From positions 37,687 through 101,686 of the forward strand of contig DAOUDK010000034.1 of the NCBI GenBank assembly GCA_034431315.1: a DNA stretch of 64,000 nt, given 5' to 3'. Both the position numbers and the translations under genes were made by a program. Shown here piece by piece: positions 51,016 to 59,364 of this stretch (positions are counted from its first letter, which is position 1; every line of letters begins with the position of its first letter). The notes beneath the pieces were generated by a model. It saw only the letters and a program-made list of their open reading frames with translations. It did not search any database and was not told where the DNA came from. This DNA comes from JAUWOY01 sp034431315. GTDB taxonomy: Bacteria > Chloroflexota > Anaerolineae > VGOG01.

Positions 51016-51405
51016 TCATGAGCCCAATTTGGCTGCCTTGTCCCTGATCCACATTTCAACCTCCTCCTTGGTCGAGACGGAGGAGGCCACGTCAATGGTG
51101 AATTGGTAGAGTTCGTCGTTGGTGGCGCTGAGGGTGTAGCCGTTGATATTGAGAAAACGCATCAGGGCGAGAAAAGCCGTTCGCTTGTTGCCATCAAGAA
51201 AGGGATGATTCTTGATCAGCAGGTAGAACAGAATGGTTGCTTTTGAAAGGACATCGGGATAAAGCTCCTCGCCGAACATTGTCTGACGAGGGGCAGCCAG
51301 TGTGGCCTCTAATCGGCCCAGGTTAAGTAGCTCTGGCGCGCCCCCGTATTCCCGAATGGCCCGGTCGTGGATGGCGAAGATTTCGTCAATGGTGAGGTAT
51401 CGCAC
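51016..51405 (-). CDS. Doc-family toxin (Fic fold)
   Basis: 129 residues. HPFLDGNKRTAF matches the Fic/Doc core, and LTIDEIFAIHD at the N-terminus is typical of death-on-curing proteins. Doc phosphorylates EF-Tu and halts translation. GTG start; the antitoxin-like gene upstream ends 9 bp before. Confidence 0.9.
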   Translation of the reverse strand: MRYLTIDEIFAIHDRAIREYGGAPELLNLGRLEATLAAPRQTMFGEELYPDVLSKATILFYLLIKNHPFLDGNKRTAFLALMRFLNINGYTLSATNDELYQFTIDVASSVSTKEEVEMWIRDKAAKLGS

Positions 51406-51414
51406 TCCGTCCCC

Positions 51415-51633
51415 CTAGGAGTTGGCCAGGCGCTCCAGCACATCGCCGTATCGCTTCATCGCATCATCTAACCAAGCATTCAACTCCCGTCGCTGAGGGT
51501 CGTGAGGACGAATAATTACCTCGCTGTGCAAAAAGAGAACCTCCAACTTCCCCTTCTCGGTGACACCAGGGACGCTCATCCATTCCTGCATCATATCTAA
51601 GAACTTCTCCCGCTCCACCACCACACTGGTCAT
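51415..51633 (-). CDS. Antitoxin-like partner of Doc
   Basis: 72 residues, with a short N-terminal helix and KGKLEVLFLHSEVIIRPHDPQRRELNAWLDDAMKRYG. It does not look like typical Phd or AbrB; the charged C-terminal helix could cover the Doc site. It is placed and sized as an antitoxin, with AGGAGG before the ATG, and precedes the toxin by 9 bp. Confidence 0.72.
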   Translation of the reverse strand: MTSVVVEREKFLDMMQEWMSVPGVTEKGKLEVLFLHSEVIIRPHDPQRRELNAWLDDAMKRYGDVLERLANS

Positions 51634-51684
51634 CTCCCTACCTCCTGGCCTGAATTATATCCCCATCGGACGATTTTGGCAAGG

Positions 51685-54600
51685 CTAGAATCCCTCTACC
51701 CTGGTCAAATCCACGATCCCTTCTGTCAAGGCGGCGATGCGCTGCAAGAGGGCCAGGCGATTTTCCCGAAGCGTCTCGTCCTCGGCCATGACCAGCACGT
51801 CGTCGAAGAAGGCAGTGATGGGTTCGATCATCGGCTGGAAGGCGGTGAAGAACTGGTCAATGCTGCCCTGGAGGCCTACTTGCTCCTGACAGGTCAGATA
51901 TGCCTCGTAGAGACGCTGAGTGGAGGGTTCGACGAACCGGTCTGGCTGCAGCTCGAACTCGGTTTCGAAGCTCCGCACGATGCGCACACAACGGGAATAG
52001 GCGTTGAGCAGACTCATCCAGTCGTCGCGCAGCGTCCAGGCAACGAACTCTTGCACGGTCTGATGTGCCAGGTAGGGATCGTGGCCGCGCTCGGCTAGAA
52101 CAGCATCCACCAAGTCGTAACGGAAGGATTGCTCCAGAAGCCAGACTCGCAAGCGTTGCGCGATGAAAGCCAACGTCTCAGCCTGGGCTCCTTCATCGGC
52201 AGCCACAGGGAGCAGGGCCGCTGCCTCGCACAGGCCCTCTCTCAGGTCGAAGGAGATGCCTGCCCCGGCCAGAACTTGCACGATGCCCAGGGCCGCCCGC
52301 CTCAGGCCGTAGGGGTCGGCTGAGCCGCTTGGTTTCAGGCCAACTGAGAAGAGGCCCGCTAAGCTGTCCAGCCGGTCGGCCAGCCCCACGACGATGCCCG
52401 GCAAGGTTTCGGGAAGCCAATCGCCGGCGAAGCGGGGCAGATAGTGCTCGAAGATGGCCTGGGCGACAGCAGGATCCTCGCCGGAGCGCAAGGCGTACTC
52501 CTTCCCCATCGCCCCCTGAAGCGAGGTCAGCTCCACCACCATCTGGGTGGCCAAATCCGCCTTGCAGAGGTGAGCGGCTCGCCTGGCCGTGGCTGTCTCT
52601 GCCTCCGAAAGGCCAAGCACCGCGCTCAAGCGAGGAGCCAGTTGTCCCAACCGCTTCGTCTTGTCCAAGACGGAACCCAACTGCTCCTGAAAGGTCAAGG
52701 TGTCCAGACGGGGCAAAAAGTCTTCCAACGGCTTCTTCGTATCGGCCTGGTAGAAGAACCCGGCGTCGGCGAAGCGGGCCCGAAGCACCTCCTCGTTGCC
52801 GTGCTGCACGATGTCCAGGTGCTCGTCATCCCCATTGCGCACGGCGATGAAATACGGCAGGAGTTCTCCATCCTCTTTCACCACGGAGAAGTAGCGCTGA
52901 TGCTTCTTCATCACCGTGACGAGGACTTCCTTGGGCAGCTCCAAGTAATCTGGCTCAAAGGCGCCCAAGAGGGCAGTGGGGCACTCCACCAGATTGGTCA
53001 CCTCGTCCAAGAGCCCAGGGTCGTCGGGGATTCGCCCGCCCACCTCGGCGGCCAGCTTATCCACCTGCTGGCGGATCATCTGGCGCCGCTTTTCCACGTC
53101 AACCACGATGCTGTTGGCCTCCATGAGGGCGAAGAAGTCCTCAGCCCTCCGGATCACGATTTCGGGCGAGCGCAGCGGCCTGAGTCCGCGCGAGGTACAG
53201 CCGCTGTTCACGCCCGCGTACTCGAAGGGGATGACACTGTCGCCCAGAAGGGCCACGATCCAGCGGACGGGGCGGGAGAAGGCTATGTTAGTGGCGTTCC
53301 AGCGCATGGAGAGGGAAAAGCGCAGGCTGGCGATCAGGTCGGGCAGGAGGTTAGCCAGCACCTCGGCTGCTGGTTGCCCCTTCTCCACCCTGGCGGCGAC
53401 AGTGTACTGGCCGCCATCCAATTCGCGAACCTCCAGGCTCTCGACAGCCACTCCCTGGCTCCTGGCGAAACCCTCGGCCGCTCTGGTAGGTTGCCCCTCT
53501 TTGTCGAAGGCTACCTTCGCCGGTGGCCCCTTGGCAAACCCTTCTTCGTCGCGCTGCCTGGCAGCCAGTTCCTCGACGTAGACGACCAGTCGCCGGGGCG
53601 TGCCCGTGACCTGAATCTCGCCGTGCTCCAATCGCGCCTCGGCCAACAACTTGGGTGTGGCCTTCTCCAGTTGGGCAATAGCAGAGTCAAGATCGCCTGC
53701 TGGCAACTCCTCGGTCCCGATTTCGAGTAAGAAGGGTAATGAGGTATGAGGCAATGAGGTAACGAGGACTTCTCGTTGCCTCGTTGCCTTGTTGTCTTGT
53801 TGCCTGACTTCCCTAAGCAAGGGGAATCCCATCTCCTCCCGCTGCCTCACATACGCCTCGGACACGGCTCGCGCTAGATCCCGCATCCTGGCGAAGTACC
53901 TGGCCCGTTCGGTGACGCCAACAGCGCCGCGGGCGTCCAGCACGTTGAAGGCGTGAGAGCACTTTAGGACATAATCGTGAGCCGGGATCACCAGTCCTCT
54001 CTCCAGAGCGTTCTGGGCCTCGGCCTCGTACAGATTGTAAAGCTGGGTCAATCTCCCCACATCAGCCTGCTCAAAGTTGTAGATGCAGTGTTCGATCTCG
54101 CTCTTAAGAAGGACGTCCCCGTAGGTGAGGCCATCGAGCCACTCGATTTCGGTGAAGCCCTGCACCCCCTGCAATGGGAGCATGATGCGCTCTAAGCCAT
54201 AAGTGATCTCCACTGAGACGGGGTCGAGGGAGAAGCCCCCGGCCTGTTGGAAATACGTGAACTGGGTGATCTCCTGCCCGTCGAGCCAGACCTCCCAACC
54301 CAGGCCCCAGGCTCCCAGGGCTGGCGACGCCCAGTTATCCTCCACGAAGCGGATGTCGTGCTGGCGGCGGTTGATGCCCAGGGCCTCCAGGCTGTCCAGG
54401 TAGATTTCCTGTGGGCTACCTGGATCGGGCTTGAGGATGACCTGGTATTGATACCACTGCTGCCAGCGGTTGGGGTTCTTGCCATAGCGTCCGTCGGCAG
54501 GGCGAACCGAAGGCTCAACGTAGGCCACGTTCCAGGGCTCCGGCCCCAGGACGCGGAGCACAGTGGCCGGGTTCATGGTACCTGCTCCGACCTGCACGTT

Positions 54601-54687
54601 GTAAGGCTGCCAGATGAGGCAGCCGTGGTCGGCCCAGAACTGGTTCAGGCATAAGATAGCTTCTTGAAAGGTCAGTGGTTTTCCCAT
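51685..54687 (-). CDS. glyQS: Glycyl-tRNA synthetase, fused alpha and beta subunits
   Basis: 1000 residues. Residues 1-290 are GlyQ (class II aaRS core, LTFQEAILCLNQFWADHGC and GAGTMNPATVLRVLG). Residues ~320-1000 are GlyS (FLLEIGTEELPAGDLDSAI, HD-like and anticodon parts). It charges tRNA-Gly with glycine. In most bacteria these are two genes. Between the halves, QQDNKATRQREVLVTSLPHTS is encoded by a GAGGCAACGAGG repeat (53731-53813), so the linker itself is repeat-derived. Expressed as one polypeptide, the alpha2beta2 enzyme would be two chains. Confidence 0.94.
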   Translation of the reverse strand: MGKPLTFQEAILCLNQFWADHGCLIWQPYNVQVGAGTMNPATVLRVLGPEPWNVAYVEPSVRPADGRYGKNPNRWQQWYQYQVILKPDPGSPQEIYLDSLEALGINRRQHDIRFVEDNWASPALGAWGLGWEVWLDGQEITQFTYFQQAGGFSLDPVSVEITYGLERIMLPLQGVQGFTEIEWLDGLTYGDVLLKSEIEHCIYNFEQADVGRLTQLYNLYEAEAQNALERGLVIPAHDYVLKCSHAFNVLDARGAVGVTERARYFARMRDLARAVSEAYVRQREEMGFPLLREVRQQDNKATRQREVLVTSLPHTSLPFLLEIGTEELPAGDLDSAIAQLEKATPKLLAEARLEHGEIQVTGTPRRLVVYVEELAARQRDEEGFAKGPPAKVAFDKEGQPTRAAEGFARSQGVAVESLEVRELDGGQYTVAARVEKGQPAAEVLANLLPDLIASLRFSLSMRWNATNIAFSRPVRWIVALLGDSVIPFEYAGVNSGCTSRGLRPLRSPEIVIRRAEDFFALMEANSIVVDVEKRRQMIRQQVDKLAAEVGGRIPDDPGLLDEVTNLVECPTALLGAFEPDYLELPKEVLVTVMKKHQRYFSVVKEDGELLPYFIAVRNGDDEHLDIVQHGNEEVLRARFADAGFFYQADTKKPLEDFLPRLDTLTFQEQLGSVLDKTKRLGQLAPRLSAVLGLSEAETATARRAAHLCKADLATQMVVELTSLQGAMGKEYALRSGEDPAVAQAIFEHYLPRFAGDWLPETLPGIVVGLADRLDSLAGLFSVGLKPSGSADPYGLRRAALGIVQVLAGAGISFDLREGLCEAAALLPVAADEGAQAETLAFIAQRLRVWLLEQSFRYDLVDAVLAERGHDPYLAHQTVQEFVAWTLRDDWMSLLNAYSRCVRIVRSFETEFELQPDRFVEPSTQRLYEAYLTCQEQVGLQGSIDQFFTAFQPMIEPITAFFDDVLVMAEDETLRENRLALLQRIAALTEGIVDLTRVEGF
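53731..53813. repeat. AACGAG/CTCGTT repeat forming the GlyQ-GlyS linker
   Basis: GGTAATGAGG, GGCAATGAGGTAACGAGG and the complements CTCGTTGCC (several units) in frame at the joint between the two subunits. Same family as 31079, 32261 and 21263. Confidence 0.88.
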
Positions 54688-54698
54688 AATCTCCCTCG

Positions 54699-55136
54699 TT
54701 AGATTTCCAGATAGGCTTCGCTTCTGTTGACCGAAAAGCAGACATCTGCCCTGTCCAGCAGGCCGCTGAAGCCCAGGAGCAGCGGGATATCGTCGGTATG
54801 GGCCAAGTGAGCCCGGATGGTCAATGGCTCCGACATGCTCTCCCCATCTGTCAGTATGGTGCCGATCACACCGTCAATAACCTCCAGAGCACATTCGGGC
54901 CGGTCAATGATGCCCCTGATAGTCGTGTCCTTCAGCTTGAGTACGGGGTAGCCTTGCCACATCCTCTTGGGAATCAGCGAAACCGGAGCTCCTGTGTCGA
55001 GGATTCCGTACCACTCTGGACCAAGTTCACCCCCCTCTCCGCAGAATGTCACTCGACAAATCAACCTTGTGACGACGACCAAGGGGTCATCCCGAACAGG
55101 TTGTTGAGAGATGTGTAACTTGATCCTAGTAGACAT
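54699..55136 (-). CDS. Retropepsin-like aspartic protease fold protein
   Basis: 145 residues with GILDTGAPVSLIPKRMW near residue 45, matching the DTG(A/S) active-site loop of retropepsins, and LLLGFSGLLDRADVCF near the end, as in other bacterial clan AA proteins. It is cytoplasmic. It overlaps the DUF5678-like gene upstream by 11 bp. The pair occurs widely in Chloroflexota and Cyanobacteria; the target is unknown. Confidence 0.8.
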   Translation of the reverse strand: MSTRIKLHISQQPVRDDPLVVVTRLICRVTFCGEGGELGPEWYGILDTGAPVSLIPKRMWQGYPVLKLKDTTIRGIIDRPECALEVIDGVIGTILTDGESMSEPLTIRAHLAHTDDIPLLLGFSGLLDRADVCFSVNRSEAYLEI

Positions 55137-55431
55137 ATGGCTTGCTCTCCAGGAAATAGGTCACTAACCGCTCCCCATCGCTGACTATGTGTTGGGCTTG
55201 CTCTATGGCTTCCGTTAACCCCTTGTGTCCACCGCCTATCCCGACCACTTGCTTTTTATAGACCACTACCCATTGATCAGGATACTGCTCCGTAAGTTCG
55301 GCCACGTGCTCGAACAGCCAGCGTTCGTCTTCCCAGAAACGGGCGGGTAATGGTTCAAACTTGACCGGATGTTGGCGCACCATCTCGGTGAACTCCTCAA
55401 TGCTCATCTCATCAGTTGTGTAAATCGGCAT
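55126..55431 (-). CDS. DUF5678-like small protein
   Basis: 101 residues with ELTEQYPDQWVVVYKKQVVGIG and a C-terminal SKPYVY, the pattern of DUF5678 proteins that stand before retropepsin-like genes. ATG 55431 has GGAGGTG 6 bp upstream. A distant paralogue with PDQW stands at 59365. Function unknown. Confidence 0.8.
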   Translation of the reverse strand: MPIYTTDEMSIEEFTEMVRQHPVKFEPLPARFWEDERWLFEHVAELTEQYPDQWVVVYKKQVVGIGGGHKGLTEAIEQAQHIVSDGERLVTYFLESKPYVY

Positions 55432-55466
55432 TTGCACACCTCCCCACTTCGGACGCTAAATGCGCT

Positions 55467-56243
55467 CTAATCCCCGTTCCCCGCCCATTGCCTGCGCAGG
55501 GTCTTGAGAAACTTCACTGACTTCAAACTCCGCTCCAAGGTGTAGGTTATATAGTGATACATCATCGTTTCTAGCTCTCTGTGCAGTGGATGGCTGAGAC
55601 GAAGCCGGCGGCAGGTATCGTAATCCCTGGTCTGCAGGAAACGCAACACTTTTAGAGCGTTCAGAGTTATCTCCTGTGCTCCCCGATGGTTCTGGCCACA
55701 GTCAGCACAGAGGATACCGCCATCGCCAGCGCTGAAGAAATTGGGCGCCGGTTCGATTTGACGGCGGCAGGCCACGCACTGGAAGAGCTGAGGGCGATAG
55801 CCCAGCAAAGACAAAAGGCGCAGCTCGAAGAAGCGGGTAGTCAGATTCAGATCGGAAGCGTCGCCCAGCCAGCCCAACATGGCCAACAGAAGGTCGAAGA
55901 GAGGGCGGTTCTCAATCCCTTCTTTCACAAAGAGATCCATCAGTTCAGCGGCATAGTAGGCGTAGGTGATACGCAACAGGTCCTCTCGCAGGGGGCGGAA
56001 GGCGTGAATGGTCTCGGCCTGGGTCACGATGTCCAGGTTGCGCCCCTTGGCGATGAGGAGTTGGCTATGGGTGAACAGCTCCACGTGTCCGCTCTTGCGG
56101 CTGGTGGGCTTGCGCACCCCCTTGGCAATGGCCCTGATCTTGCCCAGCTTGGGCGTGTAAAGGGTCAACAGGCGGTCGGCCTCGCCGAAGTCGCTTCGCT
56201 TCAACACGATAGCCTCAGTGCGATAGACACGGTCTCTTCTCAT
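55467..56243 (-). CDS. recO: DNA repair protein RecO
   Basis: 258 residues. N-terminal OB-fold (RTEAIVLKRSDFGEADRLLTLYTPKLGKI), then a helical part with a zinc site (CVACRR and CADCG). RecO loads RecA on gaps with RecR. ATG 56243 is chosen because the frame upstream (MDIGL) is repeat DNA. A mobile element lies directly upstream (56266-56412), so its promoter may have changed. Confidence 0.92.
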   Translation of the reverse strand: MRRDRVYRTEAIVLKRSDFGEADRLLTLYTPKLGKIRAIAKGVRKPTSRKSGHVELFTHSQLLIAKGRNLDIVTQAETIHAFRPLREDLLRITYAYYAAELMDLFVKEGIENRPLFDLLLAMLGWLGDASDLNLTTRFFELRLLSLLGYRPQLFQCVACRRQIEPAPNFFSAGDGGILCADCGQNHRGAQEITLNALKVLRFLQTRDYDTCRRLRLSHPLHRELETMMYHYITYTLERSLKSVKFLKTLRRQWAGNGD

Positions 56244-56265
56244 GACCAACCCAATATCCAATAGC

Positions 56266-56412
56266 TGTCATGTAGCAGGCATCGTTAACAGGCGAAATGT
56301 AGCACTGAATCGTTAACACTACACAATGAGCAGTATATTTCAACAAAACAGTACACAATATGTAGTAGTTATTGCGTTATGGTAAGTGTAAACCTTTGAC
56401 TGCTACATGACA
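56266..56412. mobile_element. 147-bp MITE-like element with perfect TIRs and a 6-bp target duplication
   Basis: Perfect 13-bp terminal inverted repeats TGTCATGTAGCAG (56266-56278) and CTGCTACATGACA (56400-56412). The flanks are AATAGC on both sides (56260-56265 and 56413-56418). Inside, ATGTAGCA-3/4-ATCGTTAACA occurs twice (56270-56290, 56297-56318), like sub-terminal transposase sites. It is AT-rich and codes for nothing. The insertion target is itself a palindrome of the CCAATA/TATTGG kind. Confidence 0.87.
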
Positions 56413-56462
56413 AATAGCTAATAGCTAATACCCAACAGCTATTGGATATTGGGTATTGGATA
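56413..56462. repeat. AATAGC/TATTGG palindrome split by the MITE
   Basis: AATAGCTAATAGCTAATACC with AGCTATTGGATATTGGG on the right; its left arm (CCAATATCCAATAGC) lies at 56251-56265 on the far side of the element. Confidence 0.7.
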
Positions 56463-56771
56463 TTACCCTCCCCTAACCGTACCATATTTATACGGTCTCT
56501 CCCAATTCTTGGCCATCTTCTCCTGATAGAGCCTCTCAGCATCCAGATCCAGGGCTGAGAGGAGGTGCAGGATGCGGATGATGGCGTCAATAAGCTCCTC
56601 TCCCACGGCTTCCAGGGGCTGGCCCTTTTTGTAGCAGTCGCTGGCCTCGGAGATTTCGCTGTGGATCAGGGCCAGCATCTCCCAGATGCGTCCGTGCTCG
56701 GCAGAGAACCCCTTGGCCTCGCACAGGGCTCTGACCTCGGCCATTTTGACGTTCAGCCCCACCTGCTCCAT
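56463..56771 (-). CDS. MazG-like NTP pyrophosphohydrolase
   Basis: 102 residues, one all-alpha MazG-type domain: EMLALIHSEISEASDCYKKG with the EExx(x)E-type metal site, then GEELIDAIIRILHLLSAL. It likely hydrolyses non-canonical nucleotides. ATG 56771 has GGGGAAG upstream. The gene ends at the repeat next to the MITE, but the domain seems complete. Confidence 0.85.
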   Translation of the reverse strand: MEQVGLNVKMAEVRALCEAKGFSAEHGRIWEMLALIHSEISEASDCYKKGQPLEAVGEELIDAIIRILHLLSALDLDAERLYQEKMAKNWERPYKYGTVRGG

Positions 56772-56845
56772 GTCCGCTTCCCCACGCCTTCCCAATCGGG
56801 CTTAATTATACCATCGGCTTCACCAAGACGCAAGTATCTACCCAC

Positions 56846-56963
56846 CTTGCTCACAGCGGACCCTAGTCCGCTGCTCCAACAGCAATGACCAGCGCTGAAA
56901 ACCTTGAAACACACACCTGACGGTCAAAACAGGCCGCCGAGGCCGCTGGACTAGGGTCCAGCG
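56846..56963. repeat. Pair of GGACTAGGGTCC-type palindromes
   Basis: AGCGGAC..GTCCGCT at 56854-56872 and CCGCTGGAC..GTCCAGCGG at 56943-56964 share the central CCTAG/CTAGGG and lie in opposite orientations about 70 bp apart. The region between holds no gene. Confidence 0.65.
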
Positions 56964-56981
56964 GGAGCAGGTAAGCTGCAA

Positions 56982-57008
56982 ATAAAAAGCCGCTCTTAGC
57001 GAGAGCGG
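56982..57008 (-). terminator. Terminator of the glmU-cdd operon
   Basis: GCCGCTCT pairs with AGAGCGGC, and on the minus strand a T5 run follows. Confidence 0.88.
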
Positions 57009-57025
57009 CCCTGGCCTCTACTCCT

Positions 57026-57412
57026 TCACGCCAAATCCTCGGAGTTGAAAGCCTCTGGCAGCAGTTCTTGCAGGCCGAAAACTCGATATCTGCCCGTTTC
57101 ATCGGCCACTATCACCTGGATGTCTTCTCCAAATTCCAGCAGCACCTGGCGGCAGGCACCACAGGGGGTGACGCCTTTATCGGTGACGACGGCAAGGGCC
57201 TGGAAATCGCGCTCGCCCTCGGAGACGGCCTTGAAGACCGCCACGCGCTCGGCGCAGATCGAGAGTCCATAAGAAGCGTTCTCCACGTTGCAGCCCGTGT
57301 AGACGCGGCCCGACCTGGCCAGCAGCGCGGCTCCCACCGCGAAATGCGAATAGGGGGCATGAGCCTTCTTCCGCGCTTTCATTGCTTTGGCGATCAGGTC
57401 CTCGTGGTCCAT
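57026..57412 (-). CDS. cdd: Cytidine deaminase
   Basis: 128 residues, homotetrameric type. The zinc and catalytic motifs are CNVENASYG, CAERVAVF and TPCGACRQVL. It converts cytidine and deoxycytidine to uridine forms in pyrimidine salvage, which goes with the deoxynucleoside kinases elsewhere in the window. Its start is adjacent to the glmU stop. Confidence 0.95.
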   Translation of the reverse strand: MDHEDLIAKAMKARKKAHAPYSHFAVGAALLARSGRVYTGCNVENASYGLSICAERVAVFKAVSEGERDFQALAVVTDKGVTPCGACRQVLLEFGEDIQVIVADETGRYRVFGLQELLPEAFNSEDLA

Positions 57413-58765
57413 TTATTCCTCCTTCACCTCGCCCTTCACCCGCGCCGGGACGCCGTAGGCCACGCTGCCTGGAGGGATGTCGTGAGTCACCACCGAACCG
57501 GCGCCGATCTTCGCCCCGGCTCCCACCCGCACGGGAGCCACCAGCATGGTGTCGCTGCCGATGAAAGCGCCGTCCTCAATGATGGTGGGGTGTTTGCGCT
57601 GACCATCGTAGTTGCAGGTGATGGTCCCCGCCCCGATGTTAACATCCTGGCCCACCGTGGCATCGCCCAGATAGCTGAAATGCCCCATCTTGGAGCCTGG
57701 GCCCAGGTACGAGTTCTTGACCTCAGCGAAGTTGCCCACGTGTACGCCCTGGGCCAGGTGCGTGCCCTTACGCAGATGGGAAAAGGGCCCGACGTCCGCG
57801 CCGTCCTCCAGAACAGCGCCTTCGACCACCGAGGCCTCGATGGTGCATCCATTGCCGACGGTCGAGTCGCGAACGATGGTGTTGGGGCCTAAACGGCACT
57901 GGCGGCCAATGGTCATCGCGCCCTGAAGGTAGGTGTTGGGGTAGATGGTCGTATCCTGGCCGATCTCGACGGTGGCATCTATGAAAGTCAGAGCAGGGGC
58001 AAGCAGTGTTACTCCTTCCAGCATCCACTTCTGGTTTATGCGCTGCCGCATGGCCGCTTCCGCCTGGGCCAGATGCGTACGATCGTTAATCCCTAAGACC
58101 TCAGCGACGTCGCTGATCTTCAGTGCTTCCACCACCTGCCCCTCGGCCACGGCCATAGCTACCAGATCGGTCAGGTAATACTCGCCCTTGGGGCTGAGGG
58201 GCAGTTGGGCCAGGTGGGGCCAGAGCCAATCGCCGTCGAAGCAATAGACACCGCAGTTGAGCTCGCGGATTGCCTTCTGAGCATCGGTGGCTACCGCCTC
58301 CTCCACGATGCCAACCACCTGGCCGGCGTCGTCGCGCAGGATACGCCCAAAGCCCATAGGATCGTCGGCCTCGACAGTGAGCATGGCGATAGGGCCTTTC
58401 CCCTCTGCCTGAAGCTCCAACAATCGCCTCAAGGTGTCGGCAGATAGAAGGGGCATATCGGCGTACCAGACTGCAACCGTCTCACTTCGGCCTTCTAACA
58501 GCGGCCGGGCCTGGAGGAGAGCATGGCCCGTGCCCAACTGTTCCCGCTGCTCCACATAGATGACTTGATCGCCCACCGCCCGACGCACTTGATCTGCGCC
58601 GTTGCCCACTACCAGCAGCGGCCTCTCCGAGGTGAGCTCGGCCGCCATTTCCACAGCGTATTGGACCATAGGTTTGCCAGCCAGATGGTGTAGCACCTTT
58701 GGCAGCTCTGATTTCATGCGCTTGCTCTGGCCAGCGGCCAGAATGACGATTGATAGTTTATTCAT
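57413..58765 (-). CDS. glmU: Bifunctional GlmU uridylyltransferase/acetyltransferase
   Basis: 450 residues. The N-domain has LAAGQSKRMKSELPKVLH, and EADDPMGFGRILRD in the active-site strand. The C-domain is a left-handed beta-helix of hexapeptides (TVGQDVNIGAGTITCNYDG) with the acetyltransferase site. It makes UDP-GlcNAc for peptidoglycan. ATG 58765 is chosen from the family start MNKLSIVILAAG; GTG 58783 overlaps the Shine-Dalgarno. Operon with cdd. Confidence 0.96.
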   Translation of the reverse strand: MNKLSIVILAAGQSKRMKSELPKVLHHLAGKPMVQYAVEMAAELTSERPLLVVGNGADQVRRAVGDQVIYVEQREQLGTGHALLQARPLLEGRSETVAVWYADMPLLSADTLRRLLELQAEGKGPIAMLTVEADDPMGFGRILRDDAGQVVGIVEEAVATDAQKAIRELNCGVYCFDGDWLWPHLAQLPLSPKGEYYLTDLVAMAVAEGQVVEALKISDVAEVLGINDRTHLAQAEAAMRQRINQKWMLEGVTLLAPALTFIDATVEIGQDTTIYPNTYLQGAMTIGRQCRLGPNTIVRDSTVGNGCTIEASVVEGAVLEDGADVGPFSHLRKGTHLAQGVHVGNFAEVKNSYLGPGSKMGHFSYLGDATVGQDVNIGAGTITCNYDGQRKHPTIIEDGAFIGSDTMLVAPVRVGAGAKIGAGSVVTHDIPPGSVAYGVPARVKGEVKEE

Positions 58766-58779
58766 TTCTCGCGGTGATT

Positions 58780-59124
58780 TCACTCCTCACTCTCGTGGTT
58801 CGGGGCATCCCTCACAGCCACCCCCTGGCGCCTGATCTGCCCATAGCCGTACGACTGCCGCGATGGCCGGAATACCAGGAGGAATCGCTCCGGATGCTCC
58901 AGTGCTTCCAACTCAATATCGGCATCCAGCTCTGGCCAGTGGAATTGCGTGGGGCCCAGACGCTGAACGGCGTATATTTGAGCGACGGTTGCCTCTCGAA
59001 AAACGGGATAGTCGTCAAAGGGAACGAAGTATTCCACATCATCCACCAGTAGCCAAAAACCGGTCGTGTGAATACTGGTCACCTCACTGTGAGAAATGGC
59101 GATGCCAGGTATACTTGAATTCAT
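58780..59124 (-). CDS. DUF2442 protein
   Basis: 114 residues. FWLLVDDVEYFVPFDDYPVFREATVAQIYAVQ and FHWPELDADIELEAL match DUF2442. AAGGAG stands 7 bp before ATG 59124. It overlaps the DUF4160 gene, and the two are often paired in toxin-antitoxin-like units. Role not proven. Confidence 0.82.
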   Translation of the reverse strand: MNSSIPGIAISHSEVTSIHTTGFWLLVDDVEYFVPFDDYPVFREATVAQIYAVQRLGPTQFHWPELDADIELEALEHPERFLLVFRPSRQSYGYGQIRRQGVAVRDAPNHESEE

Positions 59125-59323
59125 CTTCATGCTCCTTGATAATGGTTTCAATCTTGCGCAGATCCTTGGTTTTCAAGTTGTAGAAATTGGCCAGGGCGAC
59201 TATCGGCTCTAACCAGAACTTTGCCACGCCGTCGGACGTTGCAACGTGAACGTGTAGCCGGCTTTCCTCACGACTGTTGAAGAAGAACCGATATGGGCCA
59301 ACTCTGTATATGGTGGGAGACAT
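59084..59323 (-). CDS. DUF4160 protein
   Basis: 79 residues: YRFFFNSREESRLHVHV, KFWLEPIVALANF and LRKIETIIKEHEDEF, the whole DUF4160 pattern. The usual partner is DUF2442, here downstream with a 41-bp overlap. GAGGAG stands 8 bp before the ATG. Toxin or antitoxin role is inferred from pairing only. Confidence 0.85.
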   Translation of the reverse strand: MSPTIYRVGPYRFFFNSREESRLHVHVATSDGVAKFWLEPIVALANFYNLKTKDLRKIETIIKEHEDEFKYTWHRHFSQ

Positions 59324-59364
59324 CCTCTTTTCTCCTCTGGTTTACCTGCTTCCTGCCATACCTC

